Assembly: GCF_028389875.1 (NCBI RefSeq) | Contig: NC_084678.1 | Coordinates: forward strand, 17,824,899 to 17,888,898 | Direction: 5' to 3' | DNA from: Rhea pennata | Lineage: Eukaryota > Chordata > Aves > Rheiformes > Rheidae | DNA length: 64,000 nucleotides | Shown: positions 37,583-50,994 of the stretch, piece after piece | Layout of the letters: each line of letters begins with the position of its first letter | Numbering within the stretch: position 1 is the stretch's first letter | Translations under genes and position numbers: made by a program | The notes under the pieces: generated by a model | Databases searched by the model: none | Told to the model about the DNA's origin: nothing | Seen by the model: only the letters and a program-made list of their open reading frames with translations

Positions 37583-40500
37583 ATGCTAAAAGTTTTAGGT
37601 TTTGTCCTGTGTGGTCTGCTGATGTCATTGCAAAGTTCAAATGCAGAAAGCACCATCATCTCTCAAGAAGCATATGAGAAGGGTGAGTAAAACCTCTCTG
37701 GTTTTATCCCAGCCATTCTGTGTGATGTTTTCCAGTGACCCTTTTCTTGCTGCTCTGCTTATGTTTGTTTATACTTACTATTAAAGTTCTCAGTCACTGG
37801 AAATATAAGCTCTTCTAGGTAAAAGAGCAAGTCTGTTTTGTAGATCCTTTCCTCCTTTGTCCCAGAGTTCTGCAATCTGATTTTTTTTTCCATCTAGCCC
37901 ACAGTAAAAGCTATTTTTGATCTGCAGTCTGCTTGAATTAAAAACAAAAATGTATTCCTTCACCCTTAAGAAACCTAACAAGCTTTGCGCTTCCTCAGAC
38001 ACCCTGGTATATGTCTGGATATCTGGATTCTGTTGTTTACTCTGACGACTGAAGTTGAAATAAACTTATTGCCTGGGTAGTGCATCCTTTGACTGTTATC
38101 TTCTTGATCTTGAACAAGAAGAGATGCAAGAAAAAATGACAGCTTAGATGCTCTTCCATACAGTTGCAAGTCATCATCCAGCACACCAGATCTAATAGCA
38201 GTGGTTTTCTTTACAGCTTGTGAAGATTCAACAAATAGCCTTTTTGAGTCTGAAATGAGCAAATTCACATTCCCAGAATTAAAAGTGGATTCAATAGCTA
38301 TCAAAGGGTGAGTGACAAGCAGAATTCTGCATGATTATTTGTCTTGTGACAATGTCTAGAGGCCCATTTGTACACTAAGGTGTCTGCACTGAGCACTATT
38401 TACATCATAGCAGAAATGTTAGTTGCAGAAGGAGCATATGTGATGGGTAAAGATGTGTTAAGTACATCCATTACAGTCTGCCTATGGGATCTACAGGCTA
38501 ATTGAGGGACAGACAGGTTCAGCAAACCCTGAGACCCTATCCACACAGGATTATCTTGAGAGAAATGACAAGGCAAAATAAAACTGAAAGCATTTTATTG
38601 GATAAATGTCTGTTATTTGACAAGAATAGATGTAGTCTTGGACACTTGCCTTGCAAAAGCCAGCCTCGTTTCTGTCCAACCTCTCTTTACATTTCATTTT
38701 CCACCTGAGATGTTTAGGGACAGTTCTTCCTACTGCTCTGTGTTTAACTGTACGTTATTTTTCATGTTTGTAAAAGCAAGCAAAGGGCCCTGCAGAAGCT
38801 GCTTGGCTTGATGCTTTGAGCATAGATAACTTAGTTGCTCATGTTTTCTGGTCTCATTTCACAGGTTGTATGTCATGAATGTTACAATTCTTCCAATAAA
38901 GGCCAAATGCGTCCCTGGAGTTGGGGTCAAGCTATATTTTTCTGCTCTTCTGAGTATCTTTGGTACTTGGTGAGTGTTGGCCAAAGGCTCTGGTGGAATT
39001 CAAATTCCTTTCAGCAGCACAAGAGAAGTATAAGGATGGCTTCTGCATGGGCAAGAGGAGGGAGAGGCAATGAGGTTTTCTTTTTGTCAAGAAACTACAG
39101 AAACAAAGCATTTTTTTTCAGTATCCAAAGTAACCACACATGTTGAGGAATTCTTATTGGAAACTGAGGTTCCCCAAAAGAGAGTTCCAGAGATCAGTTT
39201 CTGGGAAGGGCAGTAATGATTGTAGATCTTGAGGGAGGTGGGTTTTAATCTGAATATGCCTGCATTCACCTACAGAAAGCAGATCCCAGGAACTGTGGTG
39301 GTGCGTGGTAGATATTCATTATGACTTTGTCTCTACAGTGGAAATGTCCTTGTGCCTGGTGTGGTTACTGTCGCTGCAAGGTTAAACTGCAGCGCACTGG
39401 TTCTGCTGGAAGACTACTCACCAGACGACAGCTCTGTCAGTGTCAGGGACTATACATGTGATGCAAGTCTGATAGATGTCAAAATAAGCTTGAGGTGAGT
39501 GCTGCTGATTTTTCACGAGCGGAAATCTGTGTGGGCTAGAGCCCTGTGCTAAGGCATGTCAACAGCCTTTAAATCCCCATTTGATACAGCCTATATTTTT
39601 GATTTACCATCTTTGTTTTAGATTTATTTGTGCAGCATAGCTGTTTGTTTGTATGACCAGAGAAAGATTTCCTTTATGTCTCTGCATATCAGTGCCACAG
39701 ACTGAGACTGTTTTGATTTTAAACTGCTTGGCAGGTTGATCTGTGCCTCTAAGCTTGGGCAGTGACTTGCATAGATTCCAGTCCACCAAGATACTGTCCT
39801 GCTATTTGATTCTCCCCATTCTCTTCTCTGGTATCAGCTATTTTATGTTTTAGACTAACTCAGCAATATATTTTATTGAGAAGCTTGGGCTACACCCATG
39901 TAGAGAGGGCATATACTCTCGTTAGACTGATGTAGACTTCTCACCACATTGCACAAGCTGTATGGCACTGCAGATGTGAAGACTGGGATCTAGCAGCTGC
40001 AGTCTGTGCTGCTGCAAAGGGAGGAGTAATGCAGACACTGTCAGTGCCAAGCACAGCCCGGCTGATACGGCTTGCCAGGTGTGGTCTCTCTGGGCCCAGC
40101 CTTTGTCAGGGCAGGCTCTCAGGAATGGGCCTTGTGAACCAGTCTTTGGTTGTGGACTTGACTGACCTGGAGACAGCTATGAGATGAGGTCTGCTGTGAT
40201 TTGTTTGCTCTCTATTCACAGGAAAAGAATGACATTCATTTGCATGCTCAGACTGCCCTCTCCCGAGGCAGTAACCTGGTGGCAGCACTTAAACAGTTTC
40301 CTGATGATCACCTCCCTCTTCTAATTTCTCTCAAGTGCTTTTGTCTGAAAATGGTTTGTTCTGTTTCAAAATAGTTTCATTTTGTCTGCAGCAATGTTGA
40401 CGTAAATGTGGAAGCCACATTAAGAAACAACATCCTGTTTGAGTTAAAAAACAAGGTACAGCTCATTTCTGATTACACTTCCTGAAGCCCTGAGAAAGAA

Positions 40501-41655
40501 GAGACAATTTCTCTCACTCAGCTCCTCCAGGCATAGACAGGGAGCAGACACATTGTAAGGTCTACTTCTACCAGCCCTCACTGATGAAAGAACTGCAGAG
40601 CCAAGGTTCTGCTTCTAGTGTTCCTGACCACGAATGGAGATATCGGCTCTCCAGAGCTGCAGCAAATGGTTTCCCTACTAGGAGAAGGGAGTGAGCTGTA
40701 GTTCTGTTACCCCCTTAAAGCCTTCTGAGCAGTGTGAGTTGACCTTCTATGCCCCATCTCTGGAGATCTTCTCTGCTGAGTTCTGCAGTGCTAAGCAATA
40801 ACAGCATTTCTGAACCAGAGTGTGACAGTGTGAAACACTGCCATCTATAAAAGGGGGGGGGAACCTAGTTTTTTCCTTGACTTCTGTATAAAATCTCTGA
40901 GAATGGAATGGAATAACTTTCCTTTGTGTTTCAGACTCCTAAAATACTATCCAGTTGCTTTTCCGTTGGGCACAGGAAGTTGCTGTATCGTATAAATTGT
41001 GAGTGATGATGCACTCATTCCCATTTTCCTTGTTATACCTGATAATCTTGGTGAAGAGATACCTTGGTGCTTTCCCATTCAGGCCACATGTTTGTTGTGT
41101 ACTGAGACGCTGCTGGGCCCCCTGTGTGTGACAGCATATAGTGCATAGCTGGACACACCTTGATCTAGTGCCTGTTTTAAGACAGAGCATCACTGGAGTG
41201 CTCACTAATTATGTAGAGATGATACTCTATTTTTAAACGCTGCCAGAAGCTTACGGAATGGAGAAGCTGGGAGGGGAGTAGGCTGGACATGGTTCTTTCT
41301 AGGCAACGTCTTCCTCTGTGGCTGTTTCAATCCAGGTCTATGAAGAGCTAATTGCAGCTGTAATGGGGGGCCCTAGAGGAAGTTCAGGCATGTAAAAGTT
41401 AGTTTTCATCACAAACTGTCTTTTCATTTTTTTTTTTTTTTGTATCGGTTGTTAACTGATAATTTCTGTTTTGTTATGTCCACAAATTGCTGAATGTTAG
41501 TATCCCTGTTATATAAATTTGAGGATAGCTAAGAAATTCTTCAGGAGAGATGGGCCATATTTCAAGACATTTTATACAGTGTTGAAAATTTTATTGGATG
41601 GGTTGTGTTGATTGGAATTTTTATCCTACTCTTTGAACTGGACTAAGTCTTTACT

Positions 41656-41692
<37 letters not shown>

Positions 41693-44600
41693 ATATACCA
41701 AGCAGATTTGTTTTGATGCCTATTTAAGTTAATATAGGTGATCTAATATAGCTCAGCAGCAACTCAATCATAGCCTTCCATCTGATCTGATATTCTACTG
41801 AGATTTCTCCCATAAATCTTTCTGTTTCCATGCAGCTGTAATTGCATTTGAGACAGGGAAAATCATATATGTGCCCAAGCCCCTCAAAGTACATAACTAC
41901 TCCATTGAAGTACCTCTGCAGGTAAGTGCAAACTGTGAGTTTCATTTCTGAGACTAAAGTTTCACAACCTTTTGCTTGATAGTTTCTGAGCAGTTTTAGA
42001 GCTTCATTTCTTCTGTGACACTAATCAGAGAAGGAGTTGGTAAAAAAAAAAAAAAAAAAAAAAAAAAGAAAAAAAGCTGTTGTGTAGTTCATCAGCTGTT
42101 GTGATTCACTTGGAATTCACGGAGAATGGTTATCCTGCTCTTGCAAACATCTAGTAGTATGTACTCATTGAGACCTATGTAATTAAGAGGTTTCTCCCAT
42201 AGTGCATGTGTGGTTGTTGTCTTTGCTTTCAGACTCAATATGAGACCAGTGATGGGAAGAGAATTCCCGTTCCATCTCTGCCAGTCAGCCCTGAGGTGAT
42301 GCTGGCAGCAAATGGCACAACTGAAACCATTGGGGAGAACACATTTACCACTATCCTCTCCCGGATAGTCTTTGAGAAACCCAAGACCATCCCTTGCACT
42401 CCTGAAACAGTGAGTGATGCAACTGTCTAGATTTTTCAAGTTTCCATTTAGTGTGGCTTTAGCACAGCGTTTTGGACCAGTGCCTAGTCTTAAGTACCTG
42501 TTTCTACCCCTTGTATTTTTCTTTTCTTTTTTTGGACCAGTAACATTCCAATGCTTATTGCTGCTTCATTAAATGTATATTTAAGTACTACATTATTTGC
42601 ATAAAATCTCTGACTTTCTGGAGTTGCAGCTTTGAACACCTGTGCTGCTGCTGCAGAGCTCAGAGAGCCTATTGTAAAGCTACCTATTCTAACTGAGGCT
42701 TCTGTGTATTCCTCAATTGCCTGAAAGGGTTTGGAAGCAGCTGTTGAAAAGCCATAGAAAATCTGATCGAGGAAGACAGCCCTACTAGATTTGCTTAGTT
42801 CATAAAAAGAGAAACTGTCTTCATTGAGAAGAGTAAAAAGCACTGTAAAGAGAAGTTAGCTTGGGAGCCAGTGTCATTGTGGTCTTCTCATTACCAGCGT
42901 GTATCATTTGTGAGGAAGGCTTCATGTAGCTGGAGGAAAACGTGTCCCCCCACCTAATCCTTCTCAGAGGAGGTGGACTATATTTGGGTGTTTAATATTA
43001 GTCTTTGAGGCAATGGGGCATTTCCAGCTGACGCTTGTGTTTACTTCAAACAGTTCCCAGAGACTCGTGCTCTTGAGGTGGCCCTCAATGATACAATTGT
43101 GTCTAAGGTAAGCCTGTCCCAAATCCATGGAGATCGCTTCCCTACTATATCCTAAACCTCGCATTATTTAACTCATTGCCAAGCAGCACTAACTCCTCAT
43201 CTGACTGCATGATTTACAGTTGGTACCTGGTATCTCCCTGCAGTTTCACAGCTTCTTGCCATTGCAAGAGAGGCCGTGGTGCTGTACAGCACCCAGAGGT
43301 GTGGGAGAGATGGGGAACGCTCCTGTTCCTTAGGGTGCAGGAAGCAAAGGCCTGGGCGAGGGACCGTGGCAGCCTTCCAGCTTCCTTGGTAAATTTGCAC
43401 TGTGCTGAAGAAACCAACAGGAGGAAGCTCTTACCGTGTCTGTGTGGGCGTTTGGCTGGGCAGTAACACCTCCTGCCCTGCCTCACTCCAAGGGTTCACT
43501 CTGTGCTGTCACGTTCTCCTGCTGCCTGGCCCTGTTGTCCCTTTGCTCACTCTTGCTGGATGTCTGCTGTGGTTTAAATGTGGTTCTGGCCTCTCCCTGC
43601 CTTGCAGTGCCCAGCGTGCTCATCGTCCCCTTTCTCACTTGTCGTCATTGTTGAAGTGGTCACACCTTTGAAGGTCCAGCTGGATGTGAACTTGTGCACC
43701 ATGAACATTTCTCTTAATCTGGAGATAATGAGTAAAAAAGGAAATGAGAGCTTGTTGGTTCTTGCTGTTCTGGAGGCTGTAAGTGCTGGGAACAAAACTT
43801 CTGTTTAAAATCAGTGGCTAAGTGTGGGGGACAGAGGGGAGGGGGCAGACAGCATGTAGAGGCTGATGGGTAAATGACAAAATGTGAATTTGTTCATTTA
43901 CGTTAATAAATTGAGTAGAAACCCTTGGGTGAATTTCAGTTGAAAAAGACACTGATAACTGAAACCTAAGCATGGTGATACCTGTGTGTGGATGTATGTA
44001 TGTATATATTTAAACATAGCTCAGCGTTGCTCATGTCTTATGTAGTGGTTTGTAGTGTTGAGATCAGTTTGGATGCAGTTTTGGTGATCTGCTCTCCTGT
44101 CCTCATTACAGAAACTTGGTTTGGCAGCCACCCTTCATGTTGCTGAAGGGCAAGTGCAGTTCAGCGTGGCCCTTGACAGGTAGGATGTTCTTAGGGCCCT
44201 TTCTGCAGACGGCTCCCGCTGCACTGCCAGCTTTAGCTGTTCGGAGAGCGACCCTGTGAGCTGCTGTCCTACCTTACTTGTTGTCCTCTCTCCGTAGCCT
44301 GACTCTGTCGCTGGTTTCCTCAGTCAACGGCACCACTGATGTAAGTCCCGTGTTTTACCAGCCCTGTGCTGTGCAGAGCAGTGCAGGCAGCTCTCTGGCA
44401 GCTGGGTAGAACTGGCTCCGTACGGTCGCGCTGGTGAGCCAGCAGTGTACTAGCCCCAGGAGGCAGGAGAGTCCTTCACTCCCCTCTGAGGGGGATTAAA
44501 GCTGCATTGGGAATAAGCAGAGAAAGGAAGGGGGAGAGCAGTTGAGGTGTTCTCTGTATCCTTGCTCTTCGGTCCCTAAAGCTGCTAGGAGCCAATATGC

Positions 44601-46329
44601 ATCACTAAAGAGGCAGCGTGTACAAGCTTTTACGGAGCTGTAGCAAACAGCCCTACAGCAGGTTGAGGGCAGGAGTGGGCACAAATCTCTGACAGTGCCG
44701 TGTGATGCAGAAGCATCTTTCACTCTGGCTTCTGCTAACATGACAGTGATGTGCAAAGCCTGTCTAGCAGAAATCCACCTACTATTAGATGGTATTGGGT
44801 AGGTTTTCAGCTATGCATTCTTCTGTTTTTCTTACCAAGTCATCTCTGTTTTTTAGATTAAACTTCTTCAGGAACCCTTGAGAGCTTTTGTTCAAGAAGT
44901 TATAATAAATGAAATCAATTGTAAGTCCTCGGGGATGTTTTCTCCACTGATTTCTTGTTAGTCAGAAAACAAGTTATACAAGCTAAAAGTGTTTTTTGGA
45001 GCAACTTAAGTGTGTGTTCTTTGCTGGAGCAATTGCATATTCTACAAGCATTAATTCATAAAAGGCAAGCTGAATCTATGGCACTTACACGCAGCCGTCA
45101 ACTTGTGTCCTTGCCTATGCTGTTTATGTGCTACAGCAGTGAATTTATATTGTATGAAGAGGTGAATGTTTGGGGGGAATTAACACTAAAGTCCAAAAGT
45201 GGAGCACCTCCAGATGCATGCACCAAATCTGTCTGTCCCTTCAGACAAAAGGTATTTGTACTAAGAATCAAGCAGAGGGAACATATCTCCACTGGAGTAA
45301 CTTTCCTGTATTAAAAATGCACTTCGGCTTTTGCAAATGTGAAATATTTGTTAAATATCTGCGCTGTGTGTTTCTGATGCTTCCTTTTGCCCCTTGTCCT
45401 GGTTTTAGCCCAACCTTAACAGGGAGAACAAGACAGGCCAAGGGTACTGATTTTTGTATGTGTGTGTTTCAGCATATCTCAAAATTGGAAAAATCCCTAT
45501 ACTTAGAATCCCAGGACTGACGTACACAGCTGTCAACTGCCATCCTGCACAGGTAAGCCCTCTGTATTCAGTGAGCCTTCTCTTCCAGTAGTGCTCTTCC
45601 TCTTTTCTGCAGTACCATGCTTAAAATGTCCAGTTCATGTTCTATAGAACCAAATACCTCTGAGGAGGCGGTCTCCTCAGATCTGTAAGCTGTAGTTGGC
45701 CTATTATGTTTGCTACTAACAGGATTTATGAACGAGCTGTCATCTTCCTCAGAAACCTATCCTACGTGTTTCAGCTGGGCTAGGGCTTACAGGGGCCCTT
45801 GCCATTTGTTTTTATTTGCGGCTTTCTGCACAGTGGATTTGCTCCACATGTGAATTCTATTGCTTGTATGAGGATGTTCTAATAAAAAGAATTGTGCCCC
45901 TGCAATATTGGAAACTGTCTTGCAAATCGTGATTTTCTGATGGTTTTAAATCAAAGGTTGGGTAGATGTAGCTGTACTGATTTAAATGCTTCCTGCCTTC
46001 TATAGCTGCAGTGTAGCTAAATCCTTAGAAGGCAGATTAGCTGATTATGTTCCAGTGCAGTCATTTGCCTAGGCCAGATCAGGACAAACTATGCAGAAGT
46101 GTTTCCTTGCATTTATATTAGTCTTGAAAGGCTTCTTATATGCATGAAGTTAATACAATAGAAAGTGGATTTTTTTCCTGCCCACCTATGCAAGCCTTTA
46201 GTCATTAATGCTGTGAAGTTTAAAAACACACAAACAAACCCCAGTGACAAATTCATTTTTATAATGTGCTTTGGATTTCAGGTCTATGAAGAATGCTTGC
46301 TTTATAAAAGAAATGTTTCCTTTTTCTAG
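37583..46329 (+). CDS. BPI-fold-containing family B protein, complete, 15 exons
   Basis: Secreted lipid-binding-fold protein of the BPI/LBP/PLUNC superfamily. Exons: 37583-37682, 38217-38307, 38865-38969, 39339-39494, 40392-40455, 40935-40998, 41836-41921, 42233-42409, 43054-43107, 43608-43778, 44112-44179, 44298-44340, 44857-44920, 45473-45552, 46282-46329. All are GT-AG, and the phases close into 456 residues, like human BPIFB2 (458). Residues 1-21 are a signal peptide (MLKVLGFVLCGLLMSL...). The N-domain has the family pattern I-x-x-L-Y-V-x-N-V then PGVGVKL (residues 81-87). Cys139 and Cys180 fit the conserved BPI disulfide. The C-terminus (PGLTYTAVN ... VYEECLLYKRNVSFF) aligns with the last strand of BPIFB2. 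Nine N-glycosylation sequons: N69, N115, N214, N249, N293, N332, N345, N389, N452. Diverged; by synteny nearest BPIFB2, but orthology is not proven. Confidence 0.88.
41660..41689 (+). repeat. Homopolymer A30 in intron 6 of BPI-fold gene 1
   Basis: Uninterrupted A run about 150 bases upstream of coding exon 7. It was read directly from the sequence. Confidence 0.95.
42042..42067 (+). repeat. Homopolymer A26 in intron 7 of BPI-fold gene 1
   Basis: Uninterrupted A run, then G and five more A. Together with the run at 41660 it flanks the 86-nt coding exon 7. Confidence 0.95.
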
Positions 46330-46945
46330 AACTCTTTCAAAAAATATTTTATCTCCCTAAAACCCCTTGTTTCCATAGTTTTGATGCTAATGGGATTCAT
46401 AGCTTCATAGTTCTTTGTCTCTCTTCTTGCACTGGTACAAGGCTAAATTCTATCACCGAATAGATATATTCAGCTAGGAAAGAAACTTAGCAGAAGAGAA
46501 GATCCATTCTTTGCTTGTGAAAGTAGTTGAGTTTTTTTATTTGTTGTTCTCCTAGCGCTGTATTGTGTGCCATAACTACCACAAGAAAAAGAAAAACTGA
46601 CGTACAGGATGAGTTGCTTGCTGCTGCATCTCTTACACTGAACAGTAAAGACAGAGACCTTCATGAGTGAAGATATTTTAATTCACGTAATTCTTTATTC
46701 TAAAAATTTGATTACTTTTTTTAATGGGGGGAGAACTCCTACATCTGCTTTAGAATTACAGTTAGAAATACAGTTAAGAGGATCCAGACAGTCTCCTTGT
46801 TAAAAATACATTCTACTAGAAGTGCTGTTTTCCAGAATCAATGATGTGTTTGGTTATATGCCTCAAGGGAAAGTTTGGGACATTGGTTACTGTTCTTGCT
46901 TTCTTTTGGCTGCTCTAAATAAATGGCTGTACTTTGCCAGCACTT
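46330..46945 (+). other. Probable 3' UTR of BPI-fold gene 1
   Basis: The first AATAAA after the stop codon is at 46918-46923, which would give a UTR of about 600 bases. No other gene-like signal is present between. Another AATAAA near 45880 lies in the last intron and could allow early polyadenylation. Confidence 0.4.
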
Positions 46946-49389
46946 TCCTTGTGATCTTTTACTTGATAGCAGGATTTGGTTCCTTCCCATTGCATTATCC
47001 AGGGAGGGAGTAGTGAATGGCTGCTTTTTGCATGCAAACTGCAAATACCCTGGGTATACGAGCAGTAAGAGTAGCAGAGGAATTGTAGTGTGGCAGAGGT
47101 TTTGGAATTCTTCTCACCCTGTTGTGCAGGAGAGCTGCACAGATATGCCTGGAAGTGATTATGCTGAGCCCTTTCCTGGCATGAGATTAGGCATGACAAA
47201 TGGGTGTCAAAATGTTATAGTAGGTTGATGTGACGTCTGCTTGGACAGCAAGCAATTTTTCTAGGGCTAGCTGCCCTTCTGCTCCCCTACTCCTTTCCTG
47301 TGAATAGAGATCAACAAAGTGGATGAGATCAACTTCTTACAAAACGGATGATGGGTCCTTCAAAGAGGATAGTTTGCAAGTCTCCTGCAAAACAGGAGTT
47401 CAGATGATGTGAAACTGCTACTTGCAAGTGTGATCATTGCAGGCCTGGGGGAGATCACATGCACAGCTGGCTCCCGGTGCAGGAGATGAGCAAGGGCGCA
47501 ATGAGCGCTTTAGCAGGCTTCCTTGCTGTTGCCACGCATCGTGGGAAGGGAAGGATGGTTATCTACAGAAACTGTAAAAACCTGCAAGGGACAGTTACCA
47601 CTTGCTCTGAGCTCAGCATGCGCAAGGGGCTCACTTGGTCTGAACCCCTTCTGAGCCTGATTAGCAAGGAAGACTTGGTGCACCCTCAGGGGAAAGGCAA
47701 AACCCCAGCTTAGCCCAGTCAGTCTCCTACCTACTCTTGTACGGCTCTTTCCCCTCTGATTCATGCTCAGTGCTGGTCCCAGCTGGTATGCTTGAACCAA
47801 TGCGATACCAGTCAGGCAGCCTTCCAAGTATTTATCGCTAGTTCTTTGGGCTGAATTTAAAATTAAATGTTTTCTTTGAGTGAGAGGTTTCACAGGCTTT
47901 GTTCCAAGCCACAGCAAAGCACACTGCTACTCAAAAATAAAGGTACATCATGGGTCAGGATATTCTGCCTGCTCATGAAGCTATCCACAAATTGCAGATA
48001 CAGATTATGACTTGAATGCTACCCTATGATGTGTGTTCAGTCATCTAAATCATATGGCAGTGTTTGAGCTTTGTCTGGGTAACTAATTCAAATGTAAATT
48101 GAATTAATAAATCCTTCATGAGCTAAAATATGCTCTCTTTATCTTGATTCTTTTTTCTATTTTTATTGTTGAATGACATAAAAATGGGTGGTTCTAATCT
48201 AATAAATACATATTTGACTACTTTTTCTAACAGGGCAAGTGAAATGAGTTCTGTATGATTTGTTTTGAAATGATTTACTATTTTGTTATTTAATCACTAA
48301 CCTGTTTATATCTTGGCTCATGTACTTCTGGTCAATAATCTGCTTGTGGGAGTGTTTGTGCCAGTCATTGATTGCAAGGCCAGGTGGATATTTATTTCTT
48401 TAAATGAATATTAGTCAAGCGCAAAGTATTAAAAAAAAATTCTTTTTTTTTTTAATTTTTTTTTATTCATGGAGTAGAGTACTGGGGTGAAAAGATGCCC
48501 TGTTGGCATCAAAGACCAATTCAGTTAGGGAATCTGTACACAGAGACTTGAACTGGTGTCAGGACTGGTCTTTGGCTGTCTCAGCATTTTGTGAATGTTT
48601 TAAGCTATTTTCCTTAAGGCTCACTCCTGTTCCATTAGAGACAGGGCTAACGTGTGAAGTACAACCCAGCACAAGAATGCTGTTTAAACTTTTTCTCTCA
48701 GCCTGGTTATATTTTATCAGCAATTCCACAGATGTAACTCAGTGGGTTTTTTTGTTTTGTTTTGTTTGTTTTTTTTTTGTGAGGTCCAGTGGGTTTCTCA
48801 CTCATCCCCACCATTGCAGCGACGGCATTTCTAGTCCCAGGGCAAGCCTTTAGTTAGTGAGTGGAATTAGGCACTTGGTGTTCCTTAGGCTGTAAGTATC
48901 TGGGTATTTTTTCGTGTCTCAGGGCAGGAATCCCTCTGCCGCCTGCCCTGGGCGCTCACTGGCTTGTTGCAATTTCATTTTGCACTCAAAGCCTTTACTG
49001 CCTCATCTGTGTTTCCCTCTGCACCTCTCCCCAGCGACTCACATCAGGCATTAGCGCGGTAAAAATACCCGGAGCAGCTGGTCTCCGATGGCCGCTCAAG
49101 GCTGTCACTTCTTGCTGACGGCTGTTGGTTTCACATGCTTCAGAGGAAGGTGCAAGAACTTTGCAGCACGTTGAGAAAACCTGTCGGCCTCCGCTCCCTT
49201 TTTTCGCTCTTAGAAGGTCTCTGGGAGCAAGAGATCGGCTTAGAGTTGGAGCCCGTGAAGGTGAAATAGCCCTGAAACGTGTTACCGGACGCTGGGCTGA
49301 CTCTGTCCTCAGGGTCTGTGTAAATGTCCAGACCTCTTTTGAATCTAAGTAACATCGTGGCTTTAGAGATCTTCTTGGGCAGAATACCC

Positions 49390-49770
49390 CGTATCAGAAC
49401 TGGAAGCACGTTTCCTCCTCGGGGCCGCCCCGAGGCGGAGAGCTCCGGGCTTCGGCCGCTCGCACCGCAGCGCTGTTCGCTGGAAGCGCTCTGCTCGTGC
49501 GGCTTGTTTCCTCGCCGCCTTCCCCCCACCGCAGGGCCCGCGGCGGGCGGCTCGGCGCACGGGCGCGCTGGGGATCCCAGGGGTCTGTGATTAGCTCAAG
49601 AGCTGGTTGTTCTGGAGCAACTGGTGCGGCAGCCCGGTGCGCAGGGCACGCGAAGGCTCCGCGCGCGTGCGGCGTTGCGCTGCGGCGAGACCCGCCTGTG
49701 CCGTTCCCTTCGCATCGCGGACAGGCGAGGTCCCTCGCTCCCGAGCACGCCTCGAAACACCCGACCTTCC
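49390..49770. promoter_or_regulatory. CpG-rich pocket 1 in the inter-BPIF gap
   Basis: Many CpG dinucleotides in contrast to the AT-rich flanks. No CCAAT or TATA box is in convincing register. It could be an orphan CpG island, an alternative promoter or an enhancer. Open frames on both strands are composition artefacts. Confidence 0.5.
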
Positions 49771-49954
49771 CTGAAAGGTGCCGGACTGCGCCGACATTTG
49801 CATCATAAGAGGTGTACTTGTGCCCTGTCAGCGCTGCCATCAGGATTTATAGAGCGGTGTTATACAGCTTCTTGCATGTGTGTTGCCTTTATAGGGGAAA
49901 AATGGGAAATAAAATCATTCATGCCCAAACTTGCTACTCTTCAGAATCTGAATT

Positions 49955-49977
49955 TCTCTCTCTCTCTCTCTCTCTCT
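49955..49977 (+). repeat. TC dinucleotide microsatellite
   Basis: About eleven TC units in a row, read directly. It lies just after CpG pocket 1. Confidence 0.95.
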
Positions 49978-50440
49978 AAACTGGGCCATTAAGAATAAGA
50001 GATTCTATGAGCGGCTTCAGAGCTGACTTTGGCTATTTAGAAAGCATCCATTCAATAAATCATATGGGGAGCAGCTGCCGCTCTCTGCTGAGCCAAGATG
50101 CAACAGATAAAATATTGCTCATTTATTTGGTTTGCTAGAAATAAAGTTGCTGTAGTGGAACATCATTACAGGCTGTTCTTAATTCACCTCAGGGCTATTT
50201 CTAATAGCAGCACACAATTCTCCTGTGACAGTGTGAGTGAATGAGATGGGTATTTTGGTGTCAAGCTGAATGTAAGAAAGGTTTTAGGAATCAAAGCTTT
50301 GAAAGAAAAATAACTACTGTTTGTGCTGTGATACTGGAAAAGATCCCTGTTTTATTATTAGCACTGTAGCTATCGAAAGTCCTGACACTTGTTCCTTAGA
50401 GATCTGAAGCAATTCAATCCATGAAATACTGCTTCAGCTC

Positions 50441-50446
50441 TTTTTT

Positions 50447-50480
<34 letters not shown>
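50441..50480 (+). repeat. Interrupted poly-T (T12 and T24)
   Basis: T12, then CTTC, then T24. It is one of several long A/T homopolymers in the window. Confidence 0.95.
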
Positions 50481-50483
<3 letters not shown>

Positions 50484-50994
50484 CAAGTTGCTGCATGTTG
50501 GTAAAGCTGAAGGTGGCCTTGATTGCTAGCGGAGGCATCCAGGACTGGCACTAAGTTAATGCTTATTTGATTATTTTTTTTCAGCTGTGTAACAACCTGG
50601 AAACCTGTTTCTGTGCAGCTCTGGGCTTACGGACGTTAGGTCCTTGCATACAAGCAGAGCTGTTTGGGAAGTTCTGTCCGAAGTGTTTGAATTTAGGCTC
50701 ACTGCTTTGCACAAATGCTCTCACTAGAATATTCAGCAGCGGGGCTGTGGCATCTCTCAGCACATTGCCCGCCAATCTGACAAGATGCTAAGGAGTTTTT
50801 ACTTGAGGAAGAAAAAAAAAAAGGTAGGAAGCCAACAGGCATGTTACAGTGTAGGACTGGGTGCATATTTCCTTTGACAAGGAGATGGCATCTAATCAAG
50901 ATCCTGCTTTTCTCCTCAAATCTGCACTCCACATGTCACCCCATCTTCTCGCTGCTGGTATCGCTAGGCTGAAGCAAGCAGGAGCCTTTTGTGG

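Noticed and set aside
47510-47917. 135-codon - strand frame after BPI-fold gene 1
   Set aside because: No signal peptide or domain, and no promoter or splice context.
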